DNA from: Solanum dulcamara
Lineage: Eukaryota; Streptophyta; Magnoliopsida; Solanales; Solanaceae
Length of the DNA: 64,000 nucleotides
Direction: 5' to 3'
Assembly (NCBI RefSeq): GCF_947179165.1
Contig: NC_077246.1
Coordinates: 74,094,421 to 74,158,420, forward strand
A program made the position numbers and the translations under genes. This document shows positions 26,608 to 35,677 of the stretch, in pieces (position 1 is the stretch's first letter; each line of letters starts with the position of its first letter). Below the pieces are notes generated by a model, which was not told where the DNA came from, searched no databases, and worked only from the letters and a program-made list of their open reading frames with translations.

Positions 26608-29600
26608 ATGCTCCCTAACCCCTATAAAGTGCCGACGGGGCTACTGAAGTCGTTCCCTAGGTCTTTACGGATGCTACTATGGAAAAATTCAAGAAAATTC
26701 GACTCGGACCTTTGGTACCTAAAATATCCATGGGCTAACACACACGAAAAAGTGGCAAAATTGCCTAATTCCTATTGCACCACCAATAAATGCTCCTAAA
26801 CCCCTCTATAGAGCCGTCGGGGCTATAGGAGTCGTCCCCAGGTCGTTACGGATGCTACAATAGAAGAATCCAAGAAATTTAGACACGGTCCCCCGGAACG
26901 TAAAAAATCCATGGGCTAACACACACAAAAAACTTGCAAAATCGCCTAATTCCAATTGCGTCGCGAATAAAATGCTCCTAAACCCCTCCAAAGCGCCGGC
27001 GAGGCTACTAGAGTCATTTCCTAGGTCGTTATGGACGCTACTTTGGAAGAATCCAAGAAAATTCGACACGGACCCCAGGCAATTAAAAAATCCGTGGGCT
27101 AACACACGCAAAAAACTGGCAAAATCGCCTAATTTCTATTGCGTCTCTAGTAAAATGCTCCTAAACCCCTCTAAAGCGCCGCCGAGGCTACTGGAGTCAT
27201 TCTCAGGTTGTTACGAATTCTACTATGGAAGAATCCAAGAACATTTGACCCGGAACCCCGGTACCTAAAATATCTGTGGGCTAACACACACGAAAAACTG
27301 GCAAAATCTCCTAATTCCTATTGCGTCGCCAATAAAATGCTCCTAAACCCCTCTATAGCACTGCGGGGGCTACTGAAGTTGTTCCCCAGGTCATAACGGA
27401 CACTACTATGGAAGAATCCAAGAAAATTCGACCCGGACCCCTGTCACCTAAAATATCCGTGGGCTAACACACGAAAAAGTGGCAAAATTGCCTAATTTCT
27501 AATTCGTCGCCAATAAAATGCTCCTAAACCCCTCTATAGCGCCGCCGGGGCTACTGGAGTCGTTCCCTAGGTTGTTACATCCGCTACTATGGAAGATTCC
27601 AAGAAAATTTGACCCGAACCCCCGGCACCTTAAAATTCCATGGGCTAACATACACTAAAAACTAGCAAAATCGCCTAATTCCTATTGCATCACCAATACA
27701 ATTCTCCTAAACACCTCTATAGCGCTGCCAGGGCTACTGGAGTTGTTCCCCAGGTCGTTACGGACGCTACTATAGAAAAATGGAAGAGAATTCGACCCTG
27801 ACCCCCGGAACCTAAAAAATCTATGGGCTAACACACACAAAAAACTAGCAAAATTGCCTAATTCCTATTGCGCCGCCAAAAAAATGCTCCTAAACCTCTC
27901 TATAGCACCGTCGGGGCTACTGGAGTTGTTCCCCAGGTCGGTACAGATGCTACTATGGAAAGATCCATGAAAATTTGACCCGGACCCCCGGCACCTAAAA
28001 TATCTGTGGGCTAACACACACGAACAAGTGGCAAAATTGCCTAATTACTATTGCGTCGGTAATAAAATGCTCCAAAACCCGTCTAAAGCACCATCGGTGC
28101 TACTGGAGTCATTCCAAGGGCATTACAGATACTACTATTGAATAATCCCAGAAAATTCGACCCGCACCCCCGACACCTAAAAAATCCGTGGACTAACACA
28201 TATGAAAAACTTGCAAAATTGCTTAATTCCTATTGTGTCACCAATAAAATGCACCTAAACCTCTCTATAGCGCCACCGGTGCTACTAGAGTCGTTCCCCA
28301 GGTCGTTACGGACGCTACTATTGAAAAATCCAAGAAAATTTGACCCGGACCACCGGCACTTAAAAAATCTGTAGGCTAACCCACACGAAAAACTAGCAAA
28401 ATTGCCTAATTCCTATTGTCTCGCTAATAAAATGCTCCTAAACCCCTCTATAGCGCCGCCAGAGCTATTGGAGTCCTTCCCCAGGTCATTACTGATGCTA
28501 CTATTAAAGAATCCAAGAAAATTCGACCCGAACCCCCGGCACCTAAAAAATCTGTGAGCTAACACACATGAAAAACTGGCAAAATCACCTAATTCCTATT
28601 GCATCGCCAATAAAATGCTCCTAAATTCCTCTATAGCACCGCCGGGGCTACTGGAGTCGTTCCCTATGTTGTTATGGATACTACTATGGTAGAATCCAAG
28701 AAAATATGACCCGGACCCCCGGCACCTAAAAAATTCGTGGGCTAACACACATGAAAAACTGGCAAAATCTCCTAATTTCTATTGTGTCGCCAATAAAATG
28801 CTCCTAAGCCCCTCTATAGCGCCGCCGGGGCTATTGGAGTCGTTACCAAGGTCGTTACGGACGCTACTATGGAAGTATCCAGGAAAATTTGACCTGAAAC
28901 CCGACACTTAAAAAATTTGTGGGCCCCACACGAAAAATTGGCAAAATTGCCTAATTCCTATTGTCTCACCAATAAAATGCTCCTAAACCCCTGTAAAGTG
29001 CTGCCGGGGATACTGGAGTCGTTCCCAGGTCATTACGGATGCTAATATGGAAGAATCCAAGAAAATTTGACTCGGACTCTCGGCACCTAAAAAATCCTTA
29101 CGCTAACACACACGAAAAACTTTCAAAATTGTCTAATTTCTAATGCGTCGCTAATAAAATGCTCCTAAACCCCTCTATAGTGCCACGGAGGCTAGTGGAG
29201 TCATTCCCCATGTCGTTACAGACACTACTATGGAAGAATCGAAGAAAATTTGACCCGGACCCCCGGTACCTAAAAAATCTGTGGGCTAACACACATGAAA
29301 AACTGGAAAAATCGCCTAATTACTATTGCGTCGCCAATAAAATTCTCCTAAACCCCTCTACAGCGCCGCCGGGTCTACTAGAGTCGTACCCAGGTCGTTA
29401 TGGACGCTACTATGGAAGAATGGAAGAAAATTCGACCCGGACCCCCGGCAACTAAAAAATCCGTGGGCTAACACACATGAAAAACTAGTAAAATCGCCTA
29501 ATTCCTATTGCGCTGCTAATAAAATGATCCTAAACCCCTCTATAGAGCCGCCGGAGCCACTGGAGTCGTTCTCCAGGTCGTTACGGATGCTACTATGGAA

Positions 29601-32600
29601 GAATCCAAGAAAATTCGATCCGGACCCCCGGCACCTAAAATATCTGTGGGCTAACACAAACGAAAAAGTGGCAAAATTGACTAATTCCTATTGCGCCGCC
29701 AATAAAATGCTCCTAAACCCCTCTACAGCGCCGCCGGGGCTACTGGAGTCGTTCCCCAGGTTGTTACAGCGCTACTATGGAAGAATCCAAGAAAATTTGA
29801 CCCGAACCCCCGGCACCTAAAAATTCCGTGGGCTAACACACAAAAAAACTAGCAAAATCGCCTAATTCCTATGTCATCACCAATACAATTCTCCTAAACC
29901 CCTCTATAGCACCGCCGGAGCTACTGGAGTCGTTCCCCAGGTAGTTATGGATGCTACTATAGAAAAATTGAAGAAAATTTGACCCTGACCCCCGGAACCT
30001 AAAAAATCCGTGGGCTAACACACATGAAAAACTGGCAAAATCGCCTAATTCCTATTGCGCCGCCAATAAAATGCTCCTAAACCTCTCTATAGCGCCGTCG
30101 GGGCTACTGGAGTCGTTCTCTAGGTCGGTACAGACGCTACTATGGAAGAATCCAAAAAAATTTGACCCGGACCCTCGGCACCTAAAATATCCATGGGCTA
30201 ACACACACGAAAAGTGGCAAAATTGCCTAATTTCTATTGCGTCGGCAATAAAAATCTCCTAAACCCCTCTAAAGCACCACCGGGGCTACTAGAGTCGTTC
30301 CCAGGTCGTTACGGAAGCTACAATTAAATAATCCAAGAAAATTCGACCCGCACCCCCGACATCTAAAAAATCCGTAGACTAACACATACGAAAAACTTGC
30401 AAAATCGCTTAATTCCTATTATGTCGCCAATAAAATGCTCCTAAACACCTCTATAGCGCCGCCGGTGCTACTGGAGTTGTTCCCCAGGTCGTTACGGACG
30501 CTACTATTGAAGAATCCAAGAAAATTCGACCCGAACCCCCGGCACCTAAAAAATCTGTGAGCTAACACACATGAAAAACTAGCAAAATCGCCTAATTTCT
30601 ATTGCATCGACAATAAAATGCTCCTAAATCCCTCTATAGCACCGCCGGGGCTACTGGAGTCGTTCCCCATGTCGTTATGGATGCTACTATGGAAGAATCC
30701 AAGAAAATTTAACCCGAACCCCCGGCACCTAAAAAATCCGTGGGCTAACATACACGAAAAACTTGCAAAATCTCCTAATTTCTATTGCATTGCTAATAAA
30801 ATGCTCCTAAGCCCCTCTATAGCGCTGCCGGGGCTATTGGAGTCGTTACCAAGGTCATTACGGACGCTACAATGGAAGAATCCAAGAAAATTCGACCCGG
30901 ACCCACGGCACTTAAAAAATCTGTGGGCTAACCCACACGAAAAACTAGCAAAATCGCCTAATTCCTATTGTCTCGCTAATAAAATGCTCCTAAACCCCTG
31001 TAAAGCGCCACCGGGGATACATGAGTCTTTCCCAGGTCGTTACGAATACTACTATAGAAGAATCCAAGAATATTCGACCCGGATTCTCGGCACCTAAAAA
31101 ATCCGTGGGCTAACACACATGAAAAACTTTCAAAATTGCCTAATTTCTAATGCGTCGCAAATAAAATGCTCCTAAACCCCTCTATAGTGCCACGGAGGCT
31201 AGTGGAGTCGTTCCCCAGGTCGTTACAGACACTACTATGGAAGAATCCAAGAAAATTTGACCCGGACCCTCGGTAGCTAAAAAATCTGTGGGCTAACACA
31301 CACGAAAAACTGGCAAAATCGCCTAATTCCTATTGCGTCGCCAATAAAATGCTCCTAAACCCCTCTACAGCGCCGCCGGGTCTACTAGAGTCGTTCCCCA
31401 GGTCGTTACGGACGCTACTATGGAAGAATGGAAGAAAATTCGACCCGGACCCCCGGTACCAAAAAAATCCGTGGGCTAACACACACGAATAAGTGGCAAA
31501 ATTGCCTAATTCCTATTGCGCCGCCAATAAAATGCTCCTAAACCCCTCAATAGCGCCGCCAGGGCTACTAGAGTCATTCTCCGGGTTGTTACGGATGGTA
31601 TTATGGAAGAATCCAAGAAAATTCGATCCGGACCCCCGGCACCTAAAATATCTGTTGGCTAACACACACGAAAAAGTGGAAAAATTGTCTAATTCCTATT
31701 GCGCCGCCAATAAAATGCTCCTAAACCCCTCTACAGCGCCGCCGGGGCTACTGGAGTCGTTCCCCAGGTTGTTATAGCCGCTACTATGGAAGAATCCAAG
31801 AAAATTTGACACGGACCCCCGGCACCTAAAAAATATATGGGATTATACACACGAAAAACTGGCAAAATTGCCTAATTCCTATTGCATCACCAATACAATT
31901 CTCCTAAACCCCTCTATAGCGCCGCGGAGCTACTGGAGTCGTTCCCCAGGTTGTTATGGATGCTACTATGGAAAATTTGAAGAAACTTTAACCCTGACCC
32001 CCGGAACCTAAAATATCCGTGGGCTAACACACATGAAAAACTGGCAAAATCGCCTAATTCCTATTGCGCCGCCAATAAAATGCTCCTAAACCTCTCTATA
32101 GTGTCACCAGGGCTACGGGAGTTGTTCCCCAGGTCGGTACGGACGCTACTATGGAAGAAACCAAGAAGATTTGACCCGGACCCCTGGCACCTAAAATATC
32201 TGTGGGCTAACACACACGAACAAGTGGCAAAATTGCCTAATTCCTATTGCGTCGGCAATAAAATGCTCCTAAACCCCTCTAAAGCACCACTGGAGCTACT
32301 GGAGTCGTTCCCCAGGTTGTTATGGATGATACTATGGAAAATTTGAAGAAAATTCGACCAGCACCCCCGACACCTAAAATATCCGTGGACTAACACATAT
32401 GAAAAACTTGCAAAATTGCTTAGTTCCTATTGTGTCGCCAATGAAATGCACCTAAACCTCTCTATAGCGCCACCGGTGCTACTAGAGTCGTTCCCCAAGT
32501 CGTTACGGACGCTACTATTGAAAAATCTAAGAAAATTTGACCCGGACCACCGGCACTTAAAAAATCTGTGGGCTAACCCACACGAAAAACTAGCAAAATC

Positions 32601-33719
32601 GCCTATTTCCTATTGTCTCGCTAATAAAATGCTCCTAAACCCCTCTATAGCGCCGCCGGAGCTACTGGAGTCCTTCCCTAGGTCATTACGGACGCTACTA
32701 TTAAAGAATCCAAGAAAATTCGCCCCGAACCCCCGGCACCTAAAAAATCTGTGAGCTGACACACATGAAAAACTGGCAAAATTGCCTAATTCCTATTGCA
32801 TCGCCAATAAAATTCTCCTGAACCACTCTAAAGCGCCGCCGGGGCTACTAGAGTCATTCCCCATGTCTTTACAGACGCTACTATTGAAGAATCTAAGAAA
32901 ATTTGACCTAAACCCCCGACACCTAAAAAATTCGTGGGTTAACACACACGAAAAACTGGCAAAATCTCCTAATTTCTATTGCATCGCCAATAAAATGCTC
33001 CTAAGCCCCTCTATAGCACCTCCGAGGCTATTGGAGTCGTTACCAAGGTCGTTACGGATGCTACTATGGAAGAATCCAAGAAAATTCGACCTGGACCTCC
33101 GGTACTTAAAAAATCTGTGGGCTAACCCACACGAAAAACAGGCAAAATCGCCTAATTCCTATTGTCTCGCTAATAAAATGCTGCTAAACCCCTGTAAAGC
33201 ACCGTCGGGGCTACTGGAGTCGTTCCCCAGGTCGTTATGGACTCTACTATGAAAGAATCTAAGCAAATTTGACCCAGACCCCCGGCACCTAAAAAATCCA
33301 TGGGATAACACTCACGAAAACCTGGAAAAATCGACTAATTCCTATTGCGTCACTAATAAAATGCTCCTAAACCACTCTAAAGCGCCGTCATGGCTATTGG
33401 AGTCGTTCCCCAGGTCGTTACGGATGCTACTATAGAAGAATCCAAGAAGATTTGACCCGGACCCCCGGCACCTAAAAAATCTGTGGGCTAATACACACGA
33501 AAAACTGGCAAAATCTCCTAATTCCTATTGCGTCGCCAATAAAATGCTCCTAAACCCCTCTATAGCATCGCCGGGGCTATTAGAGTCGTTCCCTAGATCG
33601 CTACGGACGCTACTATGGAAGAATCCAGGAAAGTTCGATCCAAACCCCCGGCACCTAAGAAATCTTTGGGCTAATACACACAAAAAACTTGGAAAATCGC
33701 CTAATCTTATTGCGTCGCC
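26608..33719 (+). repeat. higher-order block X2, truncated by the viral insert
   Basis: This is the second, nearly identical copy of X1, corresponding to 15,833-22,944. It stops inside a monomer, in TTGCGTCGCCA, where the viral sequence begins. The remaining ~3.4 kb of X1 (22,945-26,330) has no counterpart after the insert. No gene. Confidence 0.88.
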
Positions 33720-34114
33720 AAGATTATATTTATGCTTTGATAAATTAGTAGTAATAACTAGTTCTTTGTATTATTATGTCTTAATTATAATGCATAAATC
33801 TCTTAGTCTAAAAATATAAGTATGGAGATTATTTCTGGTGATTAAAGTGAGGTGAAGAGTTCTTGTCAAATAGTTCCGATGCCGACAGACAGTCCTCTAG
33901 CCGATGGTAGGCGTCTTAGACTGTAAGGTGGTTTGTTTGACTAGATTCTTGTAAAATCCAAGATCTTTAATGTAATATCCTTGTTATAATTCCATAATTA
34001 TGCTTTCGAACTCAGACATATATGTTTTTATAATTTGTTCATACTATTATTAAGAACTTACTATTACTATTCATTTATCATCCTGCATAATATAATCAAA
34101 GGCATGTTTCTCAA
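33720..34114 (+). promoter_or_regulatory. viral leader / possible promoter region with short upstream ORFs
   Basis: This is AT-rich, non-repeat sequence upstream of the movement-protein start. A TATAAG at 33,815-33,820 could be a TATA box, but that is weak. Short upstream ORFs include 33,790-33,819 (9 codons), 33,822-33,845 (7 codons), 33,879-33,926 (15 codons) and 34,104-34,118 (4 codons). The last one overlaps the movement-protein ATG as ATGA. A 36-nt stretch at 33,889-33,924 can fold into a hairpin (ACAGTC with GACTGT, or an alternative pairing of TCTA/TAGA and GCC/GGC). Several uORFs and a structured leader are usual in Caulimoviridae, where shunting or reinitiation is known. I did not find the tRNA-Met primer-binding motif TGGTATCAGAGC. 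Confidence 0.45.
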
Positions 34115-35677
34115 ATGAATAATCATCAGTATACTGTTAATAGCGTTAACTTGTCTATCTCTAAGGTAGAAAATGATTTACAAAACTGGTCTATTCCTAA
34201 AGAACCTTTTGAAAAGATTTACCAATTAGGTAATTTTTCACTTTTTAAAAAATATAATATTAAGACTTGTGAGTCTACTGTTGCTATTAATAATTGTCTT
34301 GAAACTATCAAGTTATTAATTGCTAATGATATCCATAGACATCAGAAGGAGTTTAAGTTCCTTCATATTGGTCTTGTCCAAGTAGCTGTTAAGCCTCTTT
34401 TCAGAAAAGGTTTAAATATCCCTATTTGTTTATTACTTAGAGACGATAGACTGCTTAACTTTGATGATTCTCTGTTAGGAGTCCTAGAAAGTAACCTAGC
34501 CAATGGCCCGGTATACTTTAACTGTTATCCCAATTTCTCGGTTGATATCCATGATCCAAACATTATGGATACTTTGACACTTAATGTCAAAACCAAGAAC
34601 ATGAACAGTAAAACCGACACCAGAGAGATAGCTGTAATATATAGGGTATATTACAAGCTAATGAAAACCACTATAGCCCCAAAGGCTATATCAACTAGCG
34701 TCAAAGGAGTCACTATGCTCATGGAAGCAAACCAAGAGCACAGTACTACCTTCGTCCCCAGACTTCTAAAATGGGACGACATCTTGACTGACGAAGAATG
34801 GAAATTCGATTCCATTACCCATTCTTTACCTATCCAACCTGATAGATCCCAAATCGATAGGGTAATTCAATTTCCAGATGGGTCTATTAACCTTAAGTTT
34901 TTAAGATCCAACTCTTACAGCCAAGCTTCTTTGAGTAGAAGAATGTCTTCAGCTAGACCTTCTTCCTTTTGCCCCCGGGAAGAAAGAGAAGATTCTTCCA
35001 GTGAACCTATTGAACAGGGAAAAGTCCATGGAGTAGATTTCTCTGGAACTATCCCAAAAGTCTATTATGAAATCACTGCTCCTGACAGCCCCACCTTTAG
35101 CGATATGAAACCAGGTCATAAGCGAAAAGAATCTCTAGGGGTCCTAACCTCTGATGAAACCTTTGTACCTGACAATAGGAAGATTAACAAATGGTGGAAA
35201 CTTCCTAAACACCAAAAGAAAGTTGAATGGTACAAAGCCACTTATTCCTTAGAACAAAGAACCTCTTTTAGAGATAAATGGTTTAAGGACATGGAAAGAT
35301 TCAGTACTGAAATTGAATTTTTCAAATGGTTTGAACATTCAGGACAAATAGATGACACCAAATCTTCCCTCCAAGTCCTCGTTAACAAGTGGTACACCAG
35401 AGAACAGGTGATAGAAAGTGTTACTCCTCCCCTAGAAGGACTTAGTATTCCCTATAGGAAAAATATCCTCAAAGCCTCTCCTTTCAAAAAACCCATTGAA
35501 AAGGACACCTCTCTTCCCACAGGAGCTGATATCAACAGTATTTATGAGCAAAATAACTATACCAATCAGGTTCTTCACATAGTATCAAAACAAATAGAAG
35601 AAGGTCTAATAATTTTATTAGCCAATAGAGTATTAACTTCTTTTTTGCAAATTTCCATTAATTCATGGTTCATTTGA
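34115..35677 (+). CDS. EPRV movement protein (30K family), 3'-truncated and fused to antisense RT
   Basis: The frame encodes 520 residues. In this family the protein moves virus between cells through plasmodesmata. Residues ~75-200 form the 30K-type core: a hydrophobic strand region (LHIGLVQVAVKPLF), then NGPVYFNCYPNF at 130-141 followed by DTLTLNVKTKN at 152-162, and YRVYYKLM at 176-183. Residues ~265-310 are a Ser/Arg/Glu-rich linker. Residues ~350-435 are rich in Trp and Lys (NKWWKLPKHQKK, then FFKWFEHSG). NNYTNQVLHIVSKQIE at 480-495 resembles the segment before the coat protein in polyprotein-type members. About residue 496 the viral frame stops; the last ~24 residues are the antisense of the RT fragment, so the stop at 35,675-35,677 is not native. 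The start is the first long-frame ATG, overlapped by a 4-codon uORF. No internal stops or frameshifts. Expression is unknown. Confidence 0.85.
   Translation: MNNHQYTVNSVNLSISKVENDLQNWSIPKEPFEKIYQLGNFSLFKKYNIKTCESTVAINNCLETIKLLIANDIHRHQKEFKFLHIGLVQVAVKPLFRKGLNIPICLLLRDDRLLNFDDSLLGVLESNLANGPVYFNCYPNFSVDIHDPNIMDTLTLNVKTKNMNSKTDTREIAVIYRVYYKLMKTTIAPKAISTSVKGVTMLMEANQEHSTTFVPRLLKWDDILTDEEWKFDSITHSLPIQPDRSQIDRVIQFPDGSINLKFLRSNSYSQASLSRRMSSARPSSFCPREEREDSSSEPIEQGKVHGVDFSGTIPKVYYEITAPDSPTFSDMKPGHKRKESLGVLTSDETFVPDNRKINKWWKLPKHQKKVEWYKATYSLEQRTSFRDKWFKDMERFSTEIEFFKWFEHSGQIDDTKSSLQVLVNKWYTREQVIESVTPPLEGLSIPYRKNILKASPFKKPIEKDTSLPTGADINSIYEQNNYTNQVLHIVSKQIEEGLIILLANRVLTSFLQISINSWFI

Larger units (their letters stand above)
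1..33719 (+). repeat. 183-bp tandem satellite array, left arm
   Basis: This stretch is continuous head-to-tail satellite with no unique sequence. The period is 183 bp: for example, equivalent monomer starts lie at 6,696, 6,879 and 7,062, and at 22,219 and 22,402. Each monomer has a GC-rich half (telomere-like CCTAAACCC, then GCGCCGCCGGGGCTACTGGAG, or close variants) and an A-rich half with A-runs in GAAAATT, CTAAAAAATC, CGAAAAACT, GCAAAAT and AATAAAATG. Neighbouring monomers are clearly diverged, while blocks kilobases apart are nearly identical, which defines higher-order repeats. Monomers in the 150-185 bp range are typical of plant centromeric, pericentromeric or subtelomeric satellites; which of these applies cannot be told from sequence alone. 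Confidence 0.97.

Noticed and set aside
33544..33819. 91-residue frame crossing the left virus junction
   Set aside because: The first ~59 residues are satellite and the rest is viral leader. It is a chance fusion ending at a uORF stop.
33811..33850. Confident pregenomic RNA promoter
   Set aside because: There is only one TATAAG and no other recognisable promoter element; AT-rich sequence gives such matches by chance.
35604..35677. C-terminal tail of the movement-protein frame as a real domain
   Set aside because: These residues are encoded by the antisense of the RT fragment beyond the inversion point.
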